Part shown: one piece after another, positions 13,401 to 23,000 of the stretch
How the letters are laid out: the number at the start of each line of letters is the position of its first letter
Position numbering within the stretch: position 1 is the stretch's first letter
Origin: Bolinopsis microptera
Lineage: Eukaryota > Ctenophora > Tentaculata > Lobata > Bolinopsidae
Direction: 5' to 3'
DNA: 64,000 nt
NCBI RefSeq assembly: GCF_026151205.1
Contig: NC_087076.1
Location: 19,959,919-20,023,918, forward strand
Notes under the pieces: generated by a model
What the model saw: only the letters and a program-made list of their open reading frames with translations
The model's database searches: none
Told to the model about the DNA's origin: nothing
Made by a program: the position numbers and the translations under genes

Positions 13401-16151
13401 GCGTTCAGAGCTTTTAGGTCCATACAGCTAGCAAATAGAGCAGATGCTTCAGCCCCGTATTTTTGGGTTTTATCAGCTGCTTCCACTGACATCTGTTAAT
13501 TGGGGGTAATTACTAATTAGCTAATTAAAACTGGGTCAAATCACTGTTCCTATTTAAACATTAGACTTATAAAACGGCAGTAGAAACAATCATATGATTG
13601 TATAATTAATAAGTATGTTACCCTAAGTCGTTTTGAGTGTGTTTCTGAAAGTTCCTCCCACACTGAGTAGTCCCAAGCTTCATCTTCTAGGTTATGGTGC
13701 AATTTGTATCCGCCGCACGAATATTCGTAGAAATCGCTGAGTATTAATAAATTATAAAAATGTTCAGTGAAATATTGATAATATGAGAATTTGCAAAGCA
13801 TACTGCATTTCCTTTAGACACATTTATTAGTTTATTTCCTTTATAAAATATTATGAAATATAATAGAATATTATAATAGACAAATATGAGACAAATATTA
13901 GACACATTTATTAGTTTATTGGATTCCTATCTTAGCACTTTAATAGCAGGTACAGTAAAAACTAAAACCCCGATTTACCGCAGAGTTTGTGGAAAAAGGA
14001 ACACCCACAGGCCACAGTCAATCGGAGTTCCGGGTTGGCGATAAATCGGGCTTTCATTGTTCACATTATGTAAGTGAATCCCGCATTTGGGAGAAAGGAA
14101 ATGGCCGTGGTAAATTGGGTTTTGTGGTAAATCGGGGTTTGCGGTAAATTGGGGTTATACTGCACTATTTTTCACCAATCATGATCTACACTCACTGCTA
14201 ACAATATTTTGTCTACCTGCATGCCGGATGAGTTTTGTTCAGGCTTCCTGCCACCGCTGCCGCTGTCTCCACACACGCCGCCGAGTCGCACGACGTCTGT
14301 TAATGTTATACACAATATAGTCAATTTAATAGTCAACTTATTCAAACCATACTAAGTAGTCAACATATTTAATATAGTAAAAATAGTAAAAATATTTAAC
14401 CGCTTTAAGTAATTTCAACAAGTGATGTCATGAGCTGAGAGTAAGAGCGTTAAAAATATTTAGTTATTTATCATCAGTCATATATATTGAACCTTTTAAC
14501 ATTCAACTCAAAGTAACATTTTCCAATTCAACTACAGAGCATCACTGAAAAAGTGAGATTGGACCACTTTGGGTAACACTTTGAGCATTTACACTGCAAT
14601 ATATGATTAATGATGCATAACCGAATATTTTTAACTCTGACATCAGCCGTTAGAATTACTTAAAACGGTGAGTGCACTGATAGTTGTATATACTTGATAG
14701 TAACACTAATCGTAAAAATCATTATAACAATAAAGTGTTAACTTATAACAATAAATTATAACAATAAAGTGTTAACTTACGTGTCTATGACTGGATTTGT
14801 CGTGGGATATAACAACTACTGTAGTGACCAGTGCCACGTTGAGAACAATACTAAACACCACTCCTAAAACCACCAACCACCTGGGGTGGTGTTTGTTGGG
14901 GTGGTGTTTGATGGGGTGGTGTTTGCTGGGGTGGTGTTTGTTGGGGTGGTGTTTGTTGAGGTGGTGTTTGTTGGGGTGGTGTTTGTTGGGGTGGTGTGTG
15001 TTGGGGTGGTGTTTGCTGGGGTGGTGTTTGTTGGAGTGGTGTTTGTTGGGGTGGTGTTTGCTGGGGTGGTGTTTGTTGGGGTGGTGTTTGCTGGGGTGGT
15101 GTTTGTTGGGGTGGTGTTTGTTGAGGTGGTGTTTGTTGGGGTGGTGTGTGTTGGGGTGGTGTTTGCTGGGGTGGTGTTTGTTGGGGTGGTGTTTTTTTGA
15201 GGTGGTGTTTGTTGAGGTGGTGTTTGTTGGGGTGGTGTTTGTTGGGGTGGTGTTTGTTGGGGTGGTATTTGCTTGGCTGTGCTTTTTTGCTAACGAAGCA
15301 TTGACGTATTAAACTCCATCACCATTTCTGTGTGTGATACTACTCGCCTCATTACATAAGACTATTTTACCCTCCAGCTTTGCTGTTAAATTATTCCAGC
15401 AATTGCACGGTAGTCCTCCTAAGTGCCTTGTGACACACTCCATTGTTTCACAAGGCCCGGGGGCTACCCCGTAGGATCACATAACCTCACCGTGGTTGTG
15501 TATGTAGCTATGTAGTATACACAACTACCATGAACCGCTTATATACATCACCATATATATACTGACCAGCAAAGTAGTGAAGTAGATTTAACATTAACAG
15601 AAAGGTATCGTACTAAACGTTACATTCCTATGTCATTAACCGGCTTGTCACCTCTTTAGTTTAAAAGGCACTTAAACGGTTGAATGTGATAGTTACGGTG
15701 TGTAATTACACAGCATATGCCCATCTAATGCCAATGTCAGCTCGGGTCCAAGACAGTGCTTACAACCTCTCACTAAGTTGTATTCAGGCCTCAGGTCCCC
15801 TGGTTAGACTGTGTGGTTTAGTCTATTGGTAATTTAATTAGATATCTTGTGTACCAATTATAATAGGATATGATGGGGATCGGTTTAAGCACAAAAGCAT
15901 AAAATACGGCTTACAACCTAGATGATTGGAACCGATTATGTGATATTCCTGCTGAGATCTATCAATTCTTTAAACAAATATTTTGACTTTTAAAAGATTT
16001 TAATTTAATGAATTCCCTATCAACTATTCCCTGTTGCTAGAGTAAATGAAACCATGAAATAAGTAATTTGTTACCCTTTCTCCTGGAAGTTGACGGAATA
16101 TCTGGTATTACCAGTGACATGCATCTCCGCATCATCGTTCAGAGAGGACAT
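1457..16151 (-). CDS. M13 (neprilysin/ECE-family) type II membrane protein, predicted catalytically dead
   Basis: I assembled 21 coding exons, all in phase, for 778 residues. Transcription order: 16151-16075, 14880-14781, 14296-14217, 13736-13622, 13492-13334, 13086-12955, 12787-12722, 12334-12212, 12066-12048 (tentative), 11759-11677, 11386-11300, 10860-10730, 10213-10115, 9221-9110, 8814-8632, 4690-4581, 4389-4211, 2739-2600, 2409-2332, 1824-1691, 1586-1457. A short cytoplasmic tail precedes one membrane helix (about 27-51). The ectodomain opens with a Cys pair and PACSDFYEYSCGG, and continues through HEKIGYPDW (exon 15) and FNYGGMG (exon 17) to a HSPTR-containing C-terminus: the M13 order at the usual length. 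Many N-x-S/T sites fit an extracellular domain. HExxH is replaced by YYMVY (609-613) and the ENxAD helix by QHND (about 679-682), so no zinc ligand remains; the C-terminal CxxW is also absent. M13 members normally cleave peptides at the cell surface; this one more likely binds a ligand. Weakest splice calls: donors at 8632 and 11677, and the 19-nt exon. Confidence 0.85.
2332..2409 (-). other. M13 gene exon 19: degenerate third-zinc-ligand helix
   Basis: This 78-nt, phase 0-0 exon encodes residues 666-691. It covers the region where active M13 enzymes have G-E-N-I-A-D followed by an A-Y-R/K segment. Here the sequence is VEYQHNDIIATRASYK. The trailing A-x-Y-K aligns, but the zinc-binding Glu and the Asp two turns later are not conserved in place. 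Confidence 0.75.
3295..4200. repeat. 15-bp minisatellite in M13 gene intron 17
   Basis: About 60 copies of a 15-bp unit, GGTAACAGTCACCAC with variants such as GGTAACGGTCATCTC. It is open on both strands only because the unit length is a multiple of three and lacks stops. The array runs to within about 10 bp of the donor of exon 17 (GT at 4210-4209). Confidence 0.95.
4211..4389 (-). other. M13 gene exon 17: ablated HExxH active-site exon
   Basis: This 179-nt exon encodes residues 560-618, bounded by CAG^A and T^GTAAGT. GSYYLHGND occupies the place of the substrate-binding N-A-F/Y segment. FNYGGMGAWVGYYMVYALED (598-617) aligns with the N-Y/F-G-G-I-G ... G-H-E-x-x-H-x-F-D-D block. His, Glu and His of the motif are Tyr609, Tyr610 and Tyr613. 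Exon 18 continues the block with WRTYTDDKGNIL, so the alignment is anchored on both sides. Confidence 0.85.
5590..7690. repeat. ~300-bp tandem units, the middle one split by a LINE fragment
   Basis: Three related units share the landmarks CAAAATAGGGGCAAGACATG, GGTTAGGTAATCG-like sequence, TTGTTGGGGCAGGAAAAG and CTGATGTTCTGGACAA. They lie at about 5590-5890, 5890-6171 and 7401-7690. The stretches 6014-6171 and 7401-7557 are closer to each other than to the first unit, and they flank the LINE fragment directly. Confidence 0.7.
6172..7400 (+). mobile_element. 5'-truncated LINE fragment with restriction-like-endonuclease type C-terminus
   Basis: An open frame runs from the left junction to a stop at 6856. 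It begins inside a zinc knuckle (C-G-D-K ... H-I-L-A-G-C), followed by GRYRWRHDKVL. Further on, RPDLVLFSKASKRVIWWELT lies just before a K-x2-R-Y helix. Zinc knuckle, R-x-x-R-H, then a P-D ... E-L-T core is the arrangement of R2-type LINEs, which use a PD-(D/E)xK-like nuclease instead of an APE domain. The 5' part with the reverse transcriptase is missing. Positions 6857-7400 are presumably the 3' untranslated region; I see no poly(A) tail. The exact clade is uncertain. Confidence 0.6.
9277..9368. repeat. Short 15-bp-type repeat near exon 14 acceptor
   Basis: Six or so degenerate copies of GTTACAGTCACCAGG, related in sequence to the 3295-4200 minisatellite. They lie in intron 13, about 55 bp upstream of the acceptor of exon 14 (exon 9221-9110). 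Confidence 0.8.
10326..10722. repeat. AT-rich tandem repeat in intron 12
   Basis: Repeated blocks built from TTAATTAGTTAATCAATTAG, TTAACATTATATTAG and TTTATCTATTAG. The array ends about 8 bp from the donor of exon 12 (GT at 10729-10728). Confidence 0.9.
12048..12066 (-). other. Candidate 19-nt microexon (exon 9) of the M13 gene
   Basis: Flanked by TTTTTAG and GTAAGG on the minus strand, it encodes RFGWKY plus one base. Without it, exon 8 (ends phase 0) and exon 10 (begins with two bases of a codon) do not join in frame; with it they do. The length between the ELAK helix and the Y-Y-H segment then becomes normal for the family. Phase and spacing are the only evidence. Confidence 0.5.
13282..13320. 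repeat. TTAATTAATTA tract by exon 5 donor
   Basis: Short repeat of GTTAATTAATTAATTATATT type ending about 13 bp from the exon 5 donor of the M13 gene. Confidence 0.7.
14781..14880 (-). other. M13 gene exon 2: transmembrane segment
   Basis: This exon encodes residues 26-59. WLVVLGVVFSIVLNVALVTT and the next five residues form one continuous hydrophobic helix, followed by a His/Lys/Ser-rich stretch. A short N-terminal tail precedes it, so the predicted topology is type II, as in neprilysin and ECE. Its acceptor lies at the very edge of the 14881-15267 minisatellite. Confidence 0.85.
14881..15267. repeat. 15-bp minisatellite GGGGTGGTGTTTGTT in intron 1
   Basis: About 26 near-identical 15-bp units directly upstream (minus strand) of exon 2. 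Read on the minus strand the unit is AACAAACACCACCCC. The first unit ends in CACCACCCCAG, which supplies the acceptor AG and the pyrimidine-rich tract of exon 2. Confidence 0.95.
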
Positions 16152-17077
16152 CCTCCTTTAATTAGTCCCGACAAATTCACCAGTTATTATCAATCAATTG
16201 AGGAAAACAAAGAGAAACTCGCGGGCTCCGATTAAAAATGATATACTTGTAGGAAAATTCGTATGACAATAAGAAGGGTAGAATACAATCAGATGAACAA
16301 ATTTGCTTGTAATTCGATATATAGCACGTTTTCATTGTTCAATGATAAGGATAATTCTCCATCTTGTTTTCTGTCCCTGCTTTGAGATAAAAGTGTAAAG
16401 TTACACCAGATATAAGAGTGAAAAGTTTAAGTGTAGTCAAAAATTATTATTTAAACCATTAATTTATTATTATTAGCGCAATATATTATAATAAATATGA
16501 TCTCGAACAAATAAATAAAGATAATTTACAACTAGAGCTAATGTATAAAAGTTGTTTCATGAGCGGGGGATAACAAAGAGTTAATAAAATCGGAACACGG
16601 TAAGAAGTATTAATCTCTGATTTAATCCATCGAAAGAGAAATTTAAATAATATGTTCATCCATCGAATGAAACAGTAGGATGGATTTTACTAGACTTCAT
16701 TCTGATCGAAAAAAGTTTATTCACATATTCGTTCGTATAATTTATTTAGCTTTTCATCATCATTATAATCCGGTTTGCTATTTGATTTGATTTCCAATCA
16801 AAAAACAAATTGCTTTTGCACCGTGAAATTAAATCAAATACAGTTTCAAATAAATATAATATCAGTCTCAAGAATAATAGCCATGAAATATACCAAAGTG
16901 AAGTCAACAAGCAACATGAAATTAACATCAATTAGATGAAAGTAAGAAATAAGAAATTAAATAGAATCCAATATATTCAAACATTTTATCTCTCTTGTCT
17001 CTGTCATTCCTCCTCTCTCTCTCTTTTTCAAATATCTCTGAAGTGACGATAGTGCGGATGTCAGTATGTTTGTTTGT
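16152..17077. other. Intergenic spacer between the two genes
   Basis: About 0.9 kb of AT-rich DNA between the start codon of the M13 gene and the stop codon of the homeobox gene, both on the minus strand. It should contain the M13 gene promoter and the 3' untranslated region of the homeobox gene. Minus-strand AATAAA occurs at 16741-16746 and 16716-16721 and could be the homeobox gene's poly(A) signal. I recognise no promoter element. Confidence 0.45.
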
Positions 17078-20000
17078 TCACCTGGCCTGGTACTCATCTT
17101 CGCACTGTCTCTTGCTGGCGGGGAGCTGGTCATGGTGGGGCGAACAGTCTCTCAGCTCACGCTTCATCTGCGGCACACTATTGTACTGAGCCTGTTCCTC
17201 GCACTTGAAGGGACTGCCTGCAGTCACGTGGGCGCCGGTCACGTGGGCGCCGGTCACGTGGGCGGCTGCTGATGTCACGTGACCAGTCACGTGGCTGTGT
17301 TGTGACGTCACGTGATGTTGAGGCTGTTGAGGTACGTGTGTTGCTAGGGTGACGATGGGAGGGCTGGAAGATGAGGTAGTCATGCGAGGTACTGGGTGGG
17401 AGGAGGAGGAGGAGGAGGGTGTTGAGGAGGTGGTGGGTGATACAGGTCGTCTAACTGGTAGGAGGTTATGTAAATTACTGCTGTTATTCTGGTCATCTCC
17501 GCTCTCCGGGCTCCCTGTCAGATGATAATACGTTAACATTGCTTTGTTAGGACACTAAACAAATATCTCTTTGTGTTTTACAGCATCTCTTAGAGTCTTA
17601 GATCTCCAGCAACCTACATCATGTACATAAAGCCTTATGTTCAGCCGATAAACATGACGTGAAACTGTAGCATCCATTCAAAAAAAGTAGAGCTCTATTC
17701 AAAACTTTGTATCACATCATCGTCCTTATTGAAACGTATGCGACCTCACAGGACCCCTACAATTCTTACAACAGTGCTGAAACAACAGCTCATTGAAAAA
17801 TGTTACGTGTAAAGTGTAAAGATATATTCTATCAGTTTTCTGAAGACCAACCTGACGCCTGATCCTCATCTTCACCTTCCTTTCTGTCCCCCTTTTTCCA
17901 TTTGCTTCGACGATTCTGAAACCAAACCTGAAATAAAGAAATCGTCAGATTTATGAAGGATTAGGTACGATTATGCCTTATTCGTGTGTTGTCACGTGAC
18001 CTCGGCGTCAGGGAGAACGTAGCCCACGTGACGATGACGGTCCGATATGCCTCGCAGGTTATTACAGCTAGGCCGGGCGTATCAGAGCCAGTTGCAGCGA
18101 GGGTGATGGGAATGTGTACTGGCGTGAACCACCACGTGATTTGCGTGAACTATCACGTGATTTGCGTAAACTATCGCGTGATTTGCGTGAAATATCACGT
18201 GATTTGCGTGAACTATCACGTGATTTGCAGCTCTGTGTCCTGATTGGTTGGTTTTTTGTGTCACGTGGGCGTGTTTCCAGTGGTGTGATTGGCCGGGTAG
18301 GTGGGAGAGAGAGATAGGCCAGATTGGTGGTGCATGCGTCACACTCAGATCCTTTGTCCCGGAGTGTGCAGGAGACGTGCTGTCATGGTAACAGCTGGTC
18401 CTGACTAACCACTAAGAACAGGTAAAGAGAGACCCCTATAAAACTAAAATCGTAAATCTTTACCCGACATGTAGCACATCCCTAGCTAGCTGCCCGGCAC
18501 CAGATGCAGGTACACAAACTTTCTGGGTACACAAACTTGGTTACAAACACCTTAGCTCGTATAACATTAGCTGGTGGGGGGGGGGGGGGGAGTGTAGTTG
18601 AGGTAGGTATGTGATGTAGTACCGAGACTGTCTGAACGCATTATAACCAGGTGAGCCATGTCAACTTCATTACATCATTCTATCAAGCTGTTTAGGCAGG
18701 TTAGCTAAAATTGCCACTTTGATTGCACTATCTTGCTGTTCACCTCATATGACACATCAAGCCTTAGCGTCATAATTATCATGTTATATACCGGGATCTT
18801 ATAGACTGCCCCAGCATTCATTTCACAACGCTGCATTTTTAATTTCATTAAGCTTGTCAATAATTATTACGGTAATATGAGAGAAAGTTGTCTGGAGATG
18901 GTATTTGAGAGAAGGTTGTCTGGAGATGGTATTTGAGAGAAGGTTGTCTGGAGATGGTATTTGAGAGAAGGTTGTCTGGAGATGGTATTTGATAGAGAAG
19001 GTTGTCTGGAGATGGTATTTGAGAGAAGGTTGTCTGGAGATGGTATTGGAGGGAAGGTTGTCTGGAGATGGTACTTGAGAGAAAGTTGTCTGGAGATGAT
19101 ATTTGAGAGAAGGTTGTCTGGAGATGGTATTTGAGAGAAGGTTGTCTGGAGATGGTATTTGATAGAGAAGGTTGTCTGGAGATGGTATTTGAGAGAAGGT
19201 CGTCTGGAGATGGTATTGGAGAGAAAGTTGTCTGGAGATGGTATTTGAGAGAAGGTTGTCTGGAGATGGTATTGGAGAGAAAAGGTTGTCTGGAGATGGT
19301 ATTTGAGAGAAGGTTGTCTGGAGATGGTATTGGAGAGAAAAGGTTGTCTGGAGATGATATTTGAGAGAAAATTGACTGGAGATGGTACTTGAGAGAAAGT
19401 TGTCTGGAGATGGTTTTGGAGAGAGAAGGTTGTCTGGAGATGGTATATGAGAGAAGGTTGTCTGGAGAAGTTATTGGAGAGAGAAAGTTGTCTGGAGATG
19501 ATATTTGAGAGAAAGTTGTCTGGAGATGGTACTTGAGAGAAAGTTGTCTGGAGATGGTTTTGGAGAGAGAAGGTTGTCTGGAGATGGTATTTGAGAGAAG
19601 GTTGTCTGGAGAAGGTATTGGAGAGAGAAGGTTGTCTGGAGATGGTATTTGAGAGAAGGTTGTCTGGAGAAGGTATTGGAGAGAGAAGGTTGTCTGGAGA
19701 TGGTACTTGAGAGAAGGTTGTCTGGAGATGGTATTGGAGAGAGAAGGTTGTCTGGAGATGATATTTGACACTAAATACAGTGACACCCCCTCATAAACGT
19801 AGTGACAACACCACGCTCAGCTTTACATTATAATTATACCTTCCTCGACAGGTCGGCATTTAATAATGAAATAAATATTGGCTTTATCCATAATATAAAT
19901 TCACCAGTCACCATCAACACCGCGTGGGTGATAGATGTGCAAAAGTTTATAGAGTTGCTACAAAGTACAAACTTATAAACTGGCATCCCCCCCATCCCCC

Positions 20001-23000
20001 TCCCCTTCTCTCACTCCTCCTTCTCCCTCCTCCGCATAGCGCAGGTTACTTAACTGACCGTTTATGACGTAATTTATATTTCATCGGGGGAGCCAGAGTA
20101 CTGACAACTCCAAATAAGGCATTGGCAGAGTGCAAACTAAATGTCACATGTCAAAACAGTTATGATCAGTCTAAAAGTAATCTCACCCGCCAGCTATAAA
20201 TTGGCAAACTTTATTTACGGGTCACAAATCAAGCAAATTTGAACATAATCCATTAACTATTTTAAGGAATTTGATGTGATGTTCTCGTATGTTCTCTTTA
20301 AATTTGGGGACCGATTGACTACTGCGACCTCAACCGACAAGAACGTGACATGAACGCTTATATTTGAGAACATTAGATTCGAAATCCATTGGTGGTCATT
20401 GAAATGCATTTAAGAATTAAAAACATGTGTGTCTATTTACTCAAATCGCCTTGTCAGTGCAGGAGAGAAATTTGGTCAGAAAAAGACAGCATTTCCTTCA
20501 TTGACTTCCACACCCAAATAAAGAAATAAGTGAGACTGCGCCAAAGTTTCCTTTTAAATTTATTGATTTCGACAGGTACTATTTTTCCACCGGTATGCCA
20601 ATATTGTTGCCTACAACCATTTTTAGCGTCCCGAGATATTTCTTATAATATTACATACTATCATTAAAATATAACTATCGTTAAGATGTTACGTACCTTT
20701 ATTTGCTCTTCAGTGAGTCCAAGACTATAGGCTAAACAACTTCGCTCTGTTGTACTAAGATATTTCTGATACTTGAACCTCTCCTGAAAAGGGAGACCAT
20801 TGGTTAGTGTGCCAGAAGTCTCAGAAGTAAGGGTGCAGCTTTAGGAACATGTTGAACTACAAACACAGTAGACCTCTCTGCTTCAAAAGCGTTTTTTAAT
20901 TGTAAAACCGAACAATCTAAACTATCATCCTGCCACATCAGCACCATTTCACTGGTAATAACATGGACAGCCTTGCTGCCAATATCTCCACTTGTGATTT
21001 TAAATATTGTATTGGCGGTACTCCAATTTGGCGGTATATCAAATAAGCGGTGTCATTTGGAGAGCCATTGGGGGCATCGTTAAGTGGCAAGCATGGAGCT
21101 GTTAAGTAACATCAATGGTGGCGCATAGCGATCAGTTGATTAATAATATTGCTGAGGAAATGTATTTAAATTACCTCTAGTTCGTTAAGTTGGGCTGCTG
21201 AGAAAATAGTTCGGGGTTTTCTTGGTTTCTTCTTTTCAAACGATAACAGTGGCACTTGAGCTGAAATGTATTCCTTTGAACGACACTTTTAAGGGGGCCG
21301 GATGGTCCTGATTTATGGTGGATCAAGGGAATTTATTTTATGGTGTCTTCTGGAAGATTTACCTGGTAACATTTTAAAGATCAATAGTTTTTGATACAGT
21401 AAAAGGTACCGGGTAAATATCACACCATAAAATTAAGTTCCATAATCAACCACATCAAGACCTCCCGGCCCCCTTCACTAAAGATATCAAATATTTTAAA
21501 TACACGGCAACACATTTTTAACGCACCCCTTCCGGGTTGGAAGATAGTCACTATTATACCCACGAGCGACTATTGTGAACCCTAAATATAGAAAGCACCA
21601 CCAATCACGAGTTCCTCTACAACTACAGTAAATTTTCCTCCTGCCTCTACAACTACAATAAAGTAGTCATAGTATAGTTGTGCACTAAAAATACATTACG
21701 TGATTTTATCTGAATAGCTACTGTAATACCAACGCTCTGAACATTAATCCCTTTGTTACATTCACAAAAGGAGTATTGTCCTCCTGCCTTGGCCAGCCTC
21801 TCTCTCGCACAATATTCCCATCAGTAACCATGGATAGTAGCTCCCCCTCTGTAACAACGATAACCATCCTTCAGTAACCATGGTACTATTCCCTCAGTAA
21901 ACATGGTAAATAGTAACTTCCCCTCAGTTACCATGGTAAATAGTAACTTCCCCTCGTTACCATGGTAATCTCCTCTCAGTAACTGCGATAAACCCCTCAG
22001 TAACCATGGTAAGCAATAACCTCCTATCATTAACCATGATGGTAACCTCTCCTCAGTAATCAAGGTAATCTTCCCTAAATACCTTTCCCTCAGTAACCAT
22101 GATGGTAACCTCTCCTCAGTAATCAAGGTAACCTTCCCTCAATATCTTTCCCTCAGTAAACATGGAAACCTCCCCTCAGTAACCATGGTAACCTCCCCTC
22201 AGCAACCATGGTAACCCCCTCAGTAACCATGGTAACTTCCCCTCAGTAACCATGGTAACCTCCCCTCAGTAACCATGGTAACTTCCCCTCAGTAACCATG
22301 GTAACTTCCCCTCAGTAACCATGGTAACCCCCTCAGTAACCATGGTAACTTCCCCTCAGTAACCATGGTAACCTCCCCTCAGTAACCATGGTAACTTCCC
22401 CTCAGTAACCATGGTAACCTCCCCTCAGTAACCATGGTAACTTCCCCTCAGTAACCATGGTAACCCCCTCAGTAACCATGGTAACCTCCCCTCAGTAACC
22501 ATGGTAACTTCCCCTCAGTAACCATGGTAACATCCCCTCAGTAACCATGGTAACCTCCCCTCAGTAACCATGGTAACCTCCCCTCAGTAACCATGGTAAC
22601 CTCCCCTCAGTAACCATGGTAACCTCCCCTCAGTAACCATGGTAACCTCCCCTCAGTAACCATGGTAACCTCCCTCAGTAACCATGGTAACCTCCCTCAG
22701 TAACCATGGTAACCTCCCCTCAGTAACCATGGTAACGTCCCCTCAGTAACCATGGTAACCTCCCTCAGCAACGATGGTAACCCCCCTCAGTAACCATGGT
22801 AATCTCCCCTCAGTAACCATGGTAACCTCCCCTCAGTAACCATGGTAACCTTCCCTCAGTAACCATGGTAACCTCCCCTCAGTAACCATGGTAACCTCCC
22901 CTCAGTAATCTCCCTTAGTAAGTTGCTAGGTTTTTGTTGCCAAGTTACTGCGTCTGAGACAGGACACTAGCTCCAGTACCCACACACTGATATGATCTGC

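Noticed and set aside
14797-15312. Trp/Leu/Gly/Val repeat frames that look membrane-like
   Set aside because: Translation of the GGGGTGGTGTTTGTT array on the strand opposite to the gene.
18857-19786. 309-codon minus-strand frame with SPDNLLS repeats
   Set aside because: Minisatellite in a homeobox intron; frame and sense come only from the repeat.
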